Notes under the pieces: model-generated
What the model was told of the DNA's origin: nothing
Databases searched by the model: none
Seen by the model: only the letters and a program-made list of their open reading frames with translations
Position numbers and translations under genes: made by a program
In this document: positions 12,026-24,056 of the stretch, piece by piece
How positions within the stretch are numbered: position 1 is the stretch's first letter
Layout of the letters: each line of letters opens with the position of its first letter
From: Heterodera schachtii
Lineage: Eukaryota > Nematoda > Chromadorea > Rhabditida > Heteroderidae
Direction of reading: 5' to 3'
Length of the DNA: 64,000 nt
Assembly: GCA_023374025.1 (NCBI GenBank)
Contig: SIJG01000028.1
Location: forward strand, 897,134-961,133

Positions 12026-15000
12026 TTTTTTTTATTATACTCGCAATGAAATGATGCGCAAAGATGTCTTTGGCAAGATTAATGCCATCAACTTTTAATA
12101 TTAATATACCGATTTTCATGATGAAAATGCAAATATTTATTAAATTAGGTGTGGTCTTACGTATATTAAAAACGAAAGGTTCAATATGAATGATTTTAAA
12201 ATACTACAAATAAATAATTTATTAATAAAAAATAAACGAAACTAATACTTTATTAATAAAAAAATAAACTAAACTAATACATTTTAATTAATAATTCTGC
12301 ATTGTTAATGAGAGAAAAATAAACACAAAATATAAAAAGCATAATTCATTACTTATTCTCAAAGTAAAATGCAAAAATAATATAGAAACTAATAAAAAAA
12401 CATTAAAATGAGCTTACGGCTTTTCTTTAAAATTACAAACATAAAATTTTATTGAATTTAATAAATTCGTGTTTATATTGTGTAATTTATAAAATGAAGA
12501 TGCTGGTGCTATATGGAAAGAATATCGCTCATTGCATCCGAGATGGATAATAAAATAATCATAAAATCCATATTAATGCGATAATTTATAAATTAAATTT
12601 TTTCGTAAAATACTGCAAGGAACAAAAGAATTGTCTTTAAGTTCACGTTTCGAAAATTTATAATATTATTTAAATTATAATAGCGAGACTGTAAAAAACG
12701 ATAAAAACCATAACAAATAAAATATGGAAATTTACACAATAAGTTTATTGTTAAAAACATAAAAATTGCATTGATTTCATATTTTTTACGAGAAACTAAC
12801 AACGAATATTTAAAAATGCAAAATTGACTTAAATATATTAATCTTATTTATGATTTTATAACAATTGGTGTTATTTACGTTCGATGGTAAAGGCTCATAA
12901 ATTATTATTTTTATAAATATCCTATTGCTAATTGACCTTTATGGGTTTGCTATTTTTTTATATCATTATCCCTTTGGTTTATTGTTGTAGGATTTTCTAA
13001 AAATTTTGTTAATATCTCATAATTATTACTTAAAATTTTTAGTTTTATTAGGTTCTTTTATATCTTGTATTTTTAGGTATACTTCTTTTACGAACTAACT
13101 TTTTCACAAGCCAAACTGCTTTCTTTATATTTACATGAATTATTTGATTTTTATAATTTTCCTGTGATACAAATAAAATCTGTCTGGATTTGTTGGGAAC
13201 GGCTTTAAATTTAATAATTATTAAAAAATTTTGCTTTGATTTTAATTCTTATTTTAAAATCAATTTGGTAGTATTTTGAAATTAAATGACTGTTTTAAGT
13301 TACAAATGTTATCGTTTTTATAACGCTAGTTGCCCTAAATATTTATGGTTCCTTCTTTCTCTCTTTTCTTATATTTTAAAGCACAAAGTGTTATCGAATT
13401 TATATTGTTTTAATAAAATAATGGGCTATTATATTATCCAAATTGTTCTTTATAAATTTTTATGTGTTTCTGTTTTGTTAAATATGACTAATTCCTATAA
13501 TAAATATTTTTTCGTTTAGGTAGGTAAAGCATTTAATTTTTTGCAGTGTGGTAAATATGTATTAGAAAATTTGTTAGTATTTTTCTTTTTTATATTATTA
13601 TTTTTTAATTTTATTTATTAAAAGAACCCCAGAAGCCTTAAAAAATGTTTTGATCTAAATTACAATTGAATTAAAGCAATAGTGAATTATAAACACAATA
13701 AATAAATATCTTTTTATTAAAATATGTATTTATCTTTTCAAAATCACTATTATTTTGGCATTTTCATTTATTTTATTGATCATGAATATTAATTAAATTT
13801 TTTTAAGAAAGGTTTTATTAACATTCGTATCAGTTTTTTAAATATTTTTATTTTTGGCTTTTTTAGTTTTTTATTTTATTTTCGTAAATTCTGTAATATT
13901 TTTTATGTCCTTCCTCATTTATATGAAATTTTTTATGAAAAATAAATCTAAAAATGCTCAATTTAATTGTTTAATTAAAAAACTAACAGAAAAGTAAAAA
14001 TGTGAAAATTTTCGTCAATACGTGAAGAAAACTTTTGGATTAGGATATTTATGTATTGTAATATATCTGTATCAGTTCAAGTATGTATGCTCACCCATTA
14101 CTGGGGTTTGTTTTTATATTAATTCTGCAAAAATTTTGCTGATATAAATTTAATACAAATATTATTTTTCGACAGATTCTATAAATAAAAAGAAAAATTA
14201 ATAATTTGATTAAGGTACATAAAGAATAAAGAAGATTCCAAAGGTCATTCTTGAACCATTCACTTAGAGAAATCTCAAAAATACTTATTTTACTACTGAT
14301 TTTCATTTTTATATTTTTCAATTTGGTTTTATATTGTTTTTTCATACTTTTCATTTTTGGATTTAAAATTCAACTATTATTAGCCACAAAAACTTTAAAT
14401 GTTTTACTAATAAATTGAGGGCTTTCTTGTTTTTTCGCTACTTTAATTTTGTGATTTATGTATCTAATTTATTTTTCTTTATATTTTAATTTAGCTTTTA
14501 ATGCATTTTTGTTAAATTGATTTAAAATATGTTTTAATTAAAATTAAAAGTTTTTTAAATTACTAAAATCTTTACTTGTTTATGAAGGATTAATTTCATA
14601 AATAAATATTATAAAAAAATTTCAGATTCAATTTTATGTTCTGAATCTATAATAATAGGAAACATTTATATTTTTATGAATTGTATTAGTTCAGAATATA
14701 AAATGAAGTTTTCAAGTTTCTAAAATTACATGTTTTTAACCATTTCGAAATTTTTTAATATTTTTCTTGAACTGTTAAACTTCAAAAATCTGTTTAATCT
14801 CATGCAGACCAAAACGTGGAGTATAATTGCTCGCAAATAGATATTATAATTAATGGATAGTATTTAAGTACACTTTTTGTAAAGTGCTTATTTTGCTTTA
14901 TAAATATTAAATGTATTTTATTTCAACATTTTTTTCTTTATAAATTTTTAGAATAATTTTGATAAAACTTTTTGAAAAAACATCAATTTTAATTTTTTAT

Positions 15001-15392
15001 ATAAATAATTTCTTGATTGTTTTGTATATTATTAAATTAGATGGGAAAAAAAGTATATTTTGATAGCAATAAATATTTTTTAATTAATTTATTAGGAATA
15101 TTCTTTGCATACATCGAAATATATTCTATTTTTTATAGTGATTGAACTTTCTTACTTTCTCCATTGTTTGCTTTTTTCACATTTTTATCAAAGAAAAAAG
15201 AGTAAAATAAAAATAAATTTATCATTAAAATAAAAGAAAAAGATTAAAGAAAAATAAAATAAATAATAAAATAAGGCGAAAAATGAAATTAAATTATTAA
15301 AAATTATTGTAATTTATTTTGTTTATCTTAACATTTTATTTTTTATGATAAATTCTTATTTATTTTAACTGTTAATAATTTTTAAAATTTAC
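12026..15392. other. Gene-free AT-rich stretch
   Basis: A-rich to about 12850, then T-rich. A short internal direct repeat of attaataaaaaataaac(t/g)aaac occurs around 12227-12285. At about 12493-12555 the + strand reads EDAGAIWKEYRSLHPRW before a stop, too short to interpret. ORFs at 13286-13519 and 14091-14354 are low-complexity and match nothing I know. Confidence 0.45.
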
Positions 15393-15462
15393 TATAATTT
15401 TATTGTATTATAACTTTTGATTATTTTTATAATTTTATTGTATTATAACTTTTGATTATTTA
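15393..15462. repeat. Perfect 35-bp tandem duplication
   Basis: The segment starting tataattttattgtattat at 15393 is repeated from 15428 with a 35-bp period and no mismatch that I can see, through cttttgattattt. This is consistent with a recent slippage or duplication event in AT-rich DNA. Confidence 0.8.
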
Positions 15463-18400
15463 TCAACTATTATCATTATCATTTTATTTTGTACTAGCAA
15501 TAATTTATTATCTTAAATTTATTATTTTTTAATTTTCTAGTGATGCTTTCCGTCCAACGGCTTTCGCCATCAATTCAGATCTCATTCAATTATTTTTTTA
15601 TTTAAGAACAGTTATTTAGATAAATACAACAAATTATTATAATCCGAATCCTAAGTTTTAAATTAATCTGGTGTATGTTACTATGTTTTTAGATTTACAT
15701 TAAAAATGTAAATGAAATTTTAAAGTTTTATTTTTATATTTATATTTGTTTTTAGTTATTTGTTATATAACTATATTAAAGTAATTTTTCAGTTTAATAT
15801 TTTAATAGTTATAAGTATCATTCTTGTATGTTTAGAATGCTCTCAGTCAGCTTAAAGCTTGGTCAATGTTAAATTTTTTTACTGGTTAAAATTTGAATAA
15901 ACGAGCTTTGAGATAAATTTTAATGCAGAATTTTTTCTACATATTAAAATCTGATGTGAACTTTATAATATTTATATGATATGTTAATTATGGCTAGTTA
16001 TTTATTTGGTGCTGATTATTTCTTAGATATTAAAATTAAAAACAGCAATTTTAGCATTAAAACTATAAAACAATTTTATTTAAATTTATCTGGAAATTAT
16101 TTCAAAAATGCAAATTACTTATAAATTAGATTTTGGATTAAGCCATTAAATGCTTCGTGAAAACTCAAAAAAAAACTTTCTTGATGGTTTAAAACTTTTT
16201 CATTTATCATCAAATTTAAATTTCTTCGAAATTTTCGAATTAGAATTTTTTTAATATAAATTTATGTGTAGTATATTCTTTATATTGATTGATATGTTTG
16301 ACACTTTTTTATCTTCAATATTATTAACAATAAATTTTTTAATGCTTAATAACTTTCAAATTAGCACAATTTAAATAATTTCATTGTTCATTCTCTAAAA
16401 TCTTTATTTTTCCATTTTTACCGTTTATCTCAAAAGTTTCTATATCATCGAACAAGAATTTTTTTTCTCAAGCAGTTTTACAATTTAACGAAAAATTTTC
16501 CCCCGTCATCCATTTGTCCTTTTTTTGGCAAATGCGTCTCAAATGTTTCAAATTTAAAAAGGTAAGCAATCTTCTCGAAAAATGATTGATTGATAGTGTT
16601 CGTCATTTTCGGATAAATTCTTTAAAAATCATAAAATACAAAATACAATCATTTAAAATTTTTAAAAAGTTGCAGAATTCCTGCTTAAAAACGGTTTCTT
16701 TAAATGCTAAAAACAAAAAGAAATGATTGCGAGAAGGCGAGAAAAAATGTTCGTTACAAAAATATTCTTTAATATACAAATATATTTTAAAACAAAAATC
16801 AGTTTGAACTATATATGTCGGAAATACATGAATATAAACTTTTTCACTATATACTTAAAAATCTTATAATTTTTTTCATCGTTTAACTATTTATATTTAA
16901 TTAAATTTATTTTATTTATGTTAAAAATTTCCGTCAATGTGTTAAGAAGTTTATGAAGATTTAAAAAAGTTTGCTGAATTAAATGAGGATCGAATACGTA
17001 AAAAATGAATATTCTCGCAACCATTTTATTTATTGATTATTTATAATATAATTTTCATAAAGTCACAATAAATTAGAAAAAAAAACTATTCAAAATTTTA
17101 TATAATTTAAAACTCAAAGTAGAATTAAAATAAACTAATAGCAATTATATATTCCATCAATGTAGAAAAAATAATTATAACAAATAAGCAAAATTTAATT
17201 TTAAAAATTTAGAAAAATGATTTAATAATTTATGTCAAGTATCAACTAAATTAATATATTTTGATTGTTAGAAAAACAAATTTTATTAAAAAGTAGAAGT
17301 AAGTAAATATTTGTGTCCCAATTGGCATGAGTAATTTGTACGAAAATGATTTACTGTTTATATTAATTACTTTGAATTTAGAATTAATTATTATTATTAT
17401 TTAATCCAATTATTAATAAATATTATGTTTTTATTTGAAAATTATATTTATGAAAACACAAATTTCATTACAATTTTCATAAATTTTTTTTCTTTTGTTG
17501 ATTGTTGTTAATTAAATCGTCCAGTGTTTTCAGTAAAATAAATTTGTTCGATCGTATGTTTTCAATAATTCTCTGTAGTCTTGTTGGATAGTCACTAAAT
17601 CAATTTAATTTATAAAAATTTATTAAGGCAAATATTTTTAATTGGTTTTTTTAAATTTTTATGCATTATACGTTTTTTTAATTTCAAAAAAAAAATTTTT
17701 AAAAATTAGAAATACAAAAATTAAACAAAACAAGCATAATCATATAGTTAATTATTGTATATCTTATGGAAATGAGTGGAATCGATTTATTTTTATTGCA
17801 TTTTGTCTATATTCAAAATAATAAATATTAAATGTAATTTTGTCTTAATACCATATTTTCCAAGAAATTTATTCCATTTAACCTATTTATTTAAATTTTA
17901 AATTTATTTACCTTTATATTTTACTAAAATATTTAAATCTTTGTTTTTTTTACTTATTATTTAAATAACCGGTTTTGTTGTATGAAAGCTGTGCGGAATA
18001 TCAAATTTGAATTTATACTTTTATAAATTTAATAACTCATAAATGAATTTTGCTTTTTTAAATTTTGACTACATAGAATTTCAGTATATTTAATTTTACA
18101 GTTAATTTACTTAAAAATTGTAAGTTTTAATTTTTTATTTCTTATAATTTATTTCTATAAATTATTTTAGTCCTGAGAACCAGTTTATCGTAGATTGATA
18201 AAGGAATACTTTAAATTATTTTACTTATGTGTTTTAGTTTTTTAAATTTTATACCGGAATGTTAAGGAATTTTTTTTATTAATACGTTATTTAAATTAAT
18301 TGATATCATTCTTTATATTTTCATTTTTTATATTCAAATGTATAATATAAATTAATTTTTAATATTTAATACTAAAAACATTAACAAAGTTTTTGTCCAA

Positions 18401-18668
18401 TTCATATTTTAAAATCTTGCTTTTTTGTTTTCCGAAAAAATATTTTCTTTATTTTTTCTTATTAACACTCCATATATAAATTTATTTTTCATGTAAATGA
18501 TTATTGTAATTTAGATATAATTTTTCATGACATCGGCTACTGTTTTTGTCCAGAATTTAATTGCAACTTTTTTAAGCGATTCTTAAATGCTATTTTTAAA
18601 TGTATACTTACTTTATATAATTTACTTGCTTTTAATAGTAAAAATTAATTTATTTTACAAATTTATTT
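15463..18668. other. Gene-free AT-rich stretch
   Basis: No coding or RNA feature was recognised. A slightly GC-richer patch near 16500-16540 (ccccgtcatccatttgtcc) has no identifiable role. The strand composition switches to A-rich at about 16600-17300 and back to T-rich afterwards. Confidence 0.45.
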
Positions 18669-19100
18669 TAATAAATTTTCTTAATTCTTTCATAATTATT
18701 TTGCTATTATTTATTATTATTTAAATTTTTAAGACTTAATATATAATATAATAATAATTGTTTTTTATGTTCGAAAGTGACATTTATTTGTTAATAATTA
18801 AATTTAAGCTTGGTTCTCATTTTTTTGCTTTGAGTTCTTTTAAATAAATTTTTATTATATCATATTTATACAGATTCTTTATACAGGCAATTCATGATTT
18901 ATTGTTTTATATTAGAATTTTTCATATTCTAAAAACTCTTTATTGTTTTTTTAATGGTATAGTTATTTGTATAAAAAAATTGATGCTCCAATTTCATGAT
19001 ATAATTATTGTAATCAGTAAATTTTAATCACATTGCTATTTTATTTATTATATTAACACTAATATTTTTTATATATGTCTTTTTGTTTTATATTTATTTC
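18669..19100. repeat. Dispersed repeat, copy C1 (partner at 40936-41600)
   Basis: Landmarks shared in order with 40936-41600 are taataaattttcttaattc, gaaagtgaca, ttctcattttttTgcttt-type sequence, cagattc(t/g)ttataca, caattcatgattta, and cactaatattttttt followed by tatatgtctt. This copy is shorter; its partner has about 230 bp extra in the middle. It is a diverged interspersed repeat in direct orientation with no coding capacity. Confidence 0.6.
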
Positions 19101-22018
19101 CAAAATTATTTATAATTTTTTTTATCAATATAGGCTCTCAATAAAGCAAACCATTTTTTCAAATATGCTATTAGCTATTATGATTTGCATTCTTTATTAT
19201 AAATCGGTTAAATTATATAAAATTGCAAAATAGCAATTCAATTTGATTTTTCTAAATTAAATTTCATGTATTTAAATATTTAACGAATAATAATATTTGA
19301 GAATGTTTGACAAATTAGTTGGCAAATTTTTTTGCACTTTAAGCCATGAGAGCTTCGAATTTTGTAAGGCTTCGTCTATATTAATTTAAATATTTATATA
19401 ATAATCTTTCAAATAATTAGCTCATTATCACTTTGAATGCTTAAATTATATTTTAATTTATTTTAATTTGTTTCTTTCCCTTATATGATAATTGTAATTT
19501 TATTGAATTCTTTTCAATTTTTATTTAAAATATTTGTTTGGTAAATAATTTTTGGAATAATTTCTTAAAATTTATTAATTTAAACAAAAGCAAAATTTGA
19601 ATGAAAGGTTTTAAGTTTTATATTTTTTCAACATCATATCATTTTATAATTTCTCAACAAAAAAAGGGTTTTCCTTTAAAGTTTTGGTTATAAAGTAAAA
19701 TAATTAGTTAAGTAAATTTATTAAATTACTCAAACTGTTAAGGACACTAAAAATTATTAAAAAAATAAATTGCCTTTTTGTTTGTGAAGATGTTACTTTA
19801 AGAACTATAATATTTTAAATACCCTTTTTAAATAATAATAAAACGAGAATTAAATTCTATGTTGTTGGAACCTATGAACATTTTTCAACCAAATTTATGA
19901 AAAACAAAAAATTAAATTAAAAAAGGAATTAATTTCTTTGATTTTTTTTTCTCAAGCTAAAATATAAAAAAGAAAAACCCACAATAATCGGAATGTGGAT
20001 AAAACAATTTAAAAGAAAAAAGGTCAAATACTTAATAAAAAGAGAACCATTATTGATCGATTAAAAAAATAAATTTCCGTTGATAAATTTAATTTTATTT
20101 GATATTACTAAAAAGTAAAAATGACACCAAATAGGATTAATATTTATAAGATTAATTACTTTTTTGGAGAAGAGAAATATTTTTACATAATTATTCCGTA
20201 AGTCACTACATTGTAATTTATCAAAATTTTTTTTCATCAGTTTTTTTCTGTGATTAAATTTTTATTAGTAAACAATAAAATATTTTTTCTTAATTAAATT
20301 AATTGTAAATACAAAATCAAGACCTTACTGCCAAATTTTAAGCAAATATTTTAAAAATTAATGAACTATTCGTAAAGCTGTAGTAAGGAGTGAGCTTGGA
20401 TTCCTTTGAAAGCTCAGGGTTTAGGCCATTTCAATTAAATCAAATTAAATCAGACTTAATCATTATAATAAAATAAATATAATCATTTTTTTTACTTTTA
20501 TCAAAATATTCATTTATTATCTTTTTGATAAATTAAATTATAAATTAATTTATTCTGTAATTCTTTTTTCATGAATTTATTAAATCTTTAAAATTAGTTA
20601 TTTTTTTAGAATTTTAAATTTGCGCGCTTTTCGCGACACTCCCGACACAGAGTGATTAGCGAGACTGGGACCATTACTTTTCATACATAATGCAAAAAAG
20701 ATAATTGACGTTCTACTAAAATATATTTTCGATATAAGTTCCTTTTGATTAATTTTTCAATTTTTTCAAAGTATTTAAATAGTATATTTTGATGAAGTAG
20801 TTTTATTACTTTCTCTAAAGTTTATGATCATTTATCTATAATTATTAACTCTGATTTATAGATGGCATAATTATTAGTTCACAATTATTTTAAAATTAAT
20901 ATAATTTACATCAAAAAATGGCATTTTTTTTTGATTTGTTTTATTTTCTTTTCTTATTTTTTTGTTTTTATTTTAAATTGCATTTTTATAATTTATTTAT
21001 TTAAAAGATCCATTTACCAAAAACCTTTTATTTCAGTAATGGTTAATTATTTAGTTATTAAATATTTGCACATGGCCAAAATCCGAGATACATACATATA
21101 TTATTAAATCAAAATATAAATTTAGTTGAATTTTAAACTACATAAAAGATCGAATACCATCCTATGTAGGAAAAATGATCATTTCTTATTAATACTTCTA
21201 TTTTTAAAATTTCAAAAGATACAAATTTATAGGAGCATAAAATTATAAACGGCATAAATATAAATTATAAAAACATAATATATAATTAAAAATTGCAAAA
21301 TGCTACTGAAACAGAAACATAATTAGAAGACTTAAAATTGCAGCTAAACTTTTACAATAAGGACAAGAAAAAGATATTAGCCCTGTATTATGCTGGGCCG
21401 GAGAACATGAGTTGCTTTAAAAAATAAAATTAATCTTATTAACGTCAGTTTTTCAAAAAATAATACAAAAAAAAGTAATTGACTAAAATTTTAATAGAAT
21501 TTATGAATATTATTAATAATAAAATATAAAATTAATTATGATTAAAGTATGTTAGAAATATATAATAAATTAGAATTGGTAATTTCTCATTATTACGTTG
21601 TCAACTTTTAATACATATCGATGCTTTAAATAATGATTAACATTAATTATATTGCGGTAAAAATGATATAATTTTGAATCAGCATAGAAAATAAAATTTT
21701 ATGAAACTAAAATAATAAACAAATATTTTTTATTCTTTTATTTTTGGCAACCAACAATTTAAATCATGATAGGTGAAGAGAAAATTTTATTTATTATTAA
21801 CATAATTTTCAAATATTTTTACTTTTAAATTAGAAATTCTGTAGTTTCAAATAGATTAATATTTTAAGCGTTTTTTTTTGGCTTATTCATTTTGCATTTT
21901 AAAAATAAATAAAATCTTGTGTATTAATTTTTTTTTATCAATTTAAAAAAATTAATAAATATTTTTAATACTATGAGATGCCCATCGATGCAATATTCTT
22001 ATTTGCAATATTTAATCC
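19101..22018. other. Gene-free AT-rich stretch
   Basis: Nothing recognised as a gene. Two GC-richer patches stand out: about 20380-20430 (taaggagtgagcttgg, agctcagggtttaggcc) and about 20620-20675 (tttgcgcgcttttcgcgaca, agtgattagcgagactggg). Neither has a paired inverted copy nearby that I could find. Confidence 0.45.
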
Positions 22019-22027
22019 TTTATTTTT
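22019..22027. other. Left target-site duplication of the foldback MITE
   Basis: TTTATTTTT directly precedes the element and is repeated exactly at 22416-22424. Nine base pairs is the usual duplication size for Mutator-like elements. The low complexity of the sequence weakens the inference. Confidence 0.6.
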
Positions 22028-22415
22028 GGGTACATGTCAACTCGCCGACGCACGACTCGCCGACGGACTAATCTTTTGTTCGTAACTTTTTTCTTTTTCT
22101 ACCAATTTTTATAAATTAATGTTATTCGGAAGCACTAAGTGTTTAGAAACTATCATTAAGCAGATGTTAAGTGATTAAATAATTCTCCAAAGAGTTATTA
22201 TCCAAAAAATTGAAAAAGATGTGAATTTCATGAGTTTTATTTTCTAACTCTTTGGAGAATCATTTAATCGCTTAACATCTGCTTAATGATAATTTCTAAA
22301 CACTTAGTGCTTCCGAATAACATTAATTTTATAAAAATTGGTAGAAAAAGAAAGAAGTTACGAACAAAAGATTAGTCCGTCGGCGAGTCGTGCGTCGGCG
22401 AGTTGAACTGTTCCC
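22028..22415. mobile_element. Non-autonomous foldback MITE, Mutator-like (388 bp)
   Basis: Nearly the whole element is an inverted repeat centred near 22221. The left arm has ctcgccgacgcacgactcgc, cggactaatcttttgttcg, cggaagcactaagtgttt and aagcagatgttaagtgatt; the reverse complements follow in mirror order on the right. Only about 45 bp separate the arms. The outermost bases GGGTACATG and (reverse-complemented) GGGAACAGT are related but imperfect. A 9-bp duplication TTTATTTTT flanks it. Long terminal inverted repeats plus a 9-bp duplication are the hallmarks of Mutator-like elements. There is no coding capacity, so it needs a transposase in trans. An RNA copy would fold into a hairpin of about 160 bp. 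Confidence 0.8.
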
Positions 22416-22424
22416 TTTATTTTT
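22416..22424. other. Right target-site duplication of the foldback MITE
   Basis: Exact repeat of the TTTATTTTT found at 22019-22027. Confidence 0.6.
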
Positions 22425-23268
22425 TTACTAAGATATAATGATGAACAGCAATTTTAATCAAAATTATTGGATTACTTCATTATTATTTTTTCAACTTTGA
22501 TTTTCGATTGCTCAATATTTTTTGGCCGATTTATAGTCATATTTCACAATAATTCTTTCAAAAGAAATTTGAATATTAATGTTAACATAAAATTCTTTTT
22601 TTTTGGTATTTTTAATTTAATTTTAATTAAAATTTTTCCATTTGTCAATAATTTATTATTGCTTCTTCATATTTGCATATTTTGGGCCATTTTGTTTTCT
22701 TCTCACTTCAACTTGTTCTCCTTCCGAACTTTTTATTTGCATCGAAAATTTGTTCAGTTTTCTTCTGGGTTTTTCAACATCTCGTGGCAAATGAGCTAGC
22801 TTCCATCTTACCGCTTTTCACGGTATTATCGGTTTTGTATTTCAACAAAAAAAACTTTTGTATGTATTTGTGCTTTCAATAATTTTTTCCTTTTAAAATT
22901 TTTTTTATAGCAGGAATAAATAGGATTATATCCTATTGTTTATTAATATTTCTAAATTTATTCATTCTTATATATGAAAAAATCATTTTTATAATTATTT
23001 TTTCTTATTATTTATGTTATGGTTTTTTAATTCTAATTAATCTCTTCTAAGTACATTTCGATGAGGAAAAATGAATTGCCTTCAGTTGTTTTTAGAGTAT
23101 AATGGGACTTTCGTTGACGGTTGGTATATTAAAGGATTTATAATTTCTTTTTTAATCCAAAATTAATATTTATTATTTTAAAACAATTGAAATATAAGCA
23201 AAATTAAGTTTTTTGATTAATTTTGACGTGATTTACTACCTAAAAATCGTTAATAATAAATTTTTATT
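22425..23268. other. Gene-free AT-rich stretch
   Basis: Two overlapping hydrophobic frames (22467-22799 and 22673-22882) occupy this stretch. They consist almost wholly of F, I, L, N and S and overlap each other, so I treat them as chance. No other feature is visible. Confidence 0.4.
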
Positions 23269-23353
23269 TGCCTATTTTTGTGCCTATTTGAGGATTTTTG
23301 TGCCTATTTAATGCCTATTTCGCGATTTTTTGTGCCTAAAAATGGAAGCCCTA
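23269..23353. mobile_element. Orphan hAT-like terminus with TGCCTATTT subterminal repeats
   Basis: TGCCTATTT occurs at 23269, 23281, 23301 and 23312, and TGCCTAAAA at 23333, leading into GGAAGCCCTA ending at 23353. Read on the minus strand this begins TAGGGCTTCC, which satisfies the YARNG start typical of hAT terminal inverted repeats. Clustered short subterminal repeats are a known feature of hAT ends, where transposase binds. I found no matching opposite end within several kilobases, so this is a truncated element or a decayed copy. Confidence 0.4.
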
Positions 23354-23895
23354 ATCATTAGTATTAATTAACTTTTTAAAAAATTTATTATTTCTATACA
23401 TAAAATTGAGTTTTTTACATTTTGGTATTTAAAACTTAAATGCAGTTCTCACCTCCTGTGTGGAAATTTTCTACGCCCAAATGAATCGGTTTATATTCTA
23501 ATTTTAAAGATAAATTCATGATGTTTTTAGTGCTTTTGAAGTTAACTTTATGTAAATAATTTGTATGCTTTAAATCACGACACATTAAGCTTTTTTATGT
23601 TAGTTCTAATATAATCTCTTTTTAGTTTTTTGCCTTTTGCATTTATCTTAGAATTTTGCAATTACATTTCGTGCTTGTTTTTGTACATGACATTTTTTTA
23701 CCGAGGGCGAAAATTCATTTATTTTTTAATTTGGCTTAAAAATCCATAGAAAGGGTTATTTTAATAATTATTTAACTGAAATTTAAAGTAATTTATTCTA
23801 ATAACAAAATAATCCATAGATAAAAAAATTTCTGTCAAGCTTTCTAATGTTTTAAGAATGTACACCAATAAGATTGCAATAAAATTTGCGACAAC

Positions 23896-24036
23896 AAAAG
23901 TCGGGATCCTCAAATGTCGGGTACCCAAATGTAGGCGATATCCTCAAGTGTCGGGTCCTCAAAAGTCGGGATCCTCAAATGTCTGGTCCTCAAATATCGG
24001 GTCCTCAAATGTCAAATCCTCAAATGTCGCATCACG
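23896..24036. repeat. Minisatellite, nine 15-19-bp units
   Basis: Units such as aaatgtcgggtaccc, aagtgtcgggtcctc, aaaagtcgggatcctc, aaatatcgggtcctc and aaatgtcaaatcctc follow each other head to tail. Most are 15 or 16 bp and one is 19 bp. The array ends 12 bp before the target duplication of the adjacent hAT element. The frame 23858-24127 translates it as repeated SSN-type pentapeptides, but variable unit lengths and run-on into the transposon argue against a real protein. Confidence 0.85.
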
Positions 24037-24048
24037 ATTTATTGTGAT

Positions 24049-24056
24049 GTTTTCAT
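24049..24056. other. Left 8-bp target duplication of hAT element
   Basis: GTTTTCAT, repeated exactly at 24983-24990. Eight base pairs is the hallmark duplication size of the hAT superfamily. Confidence 0.85.
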
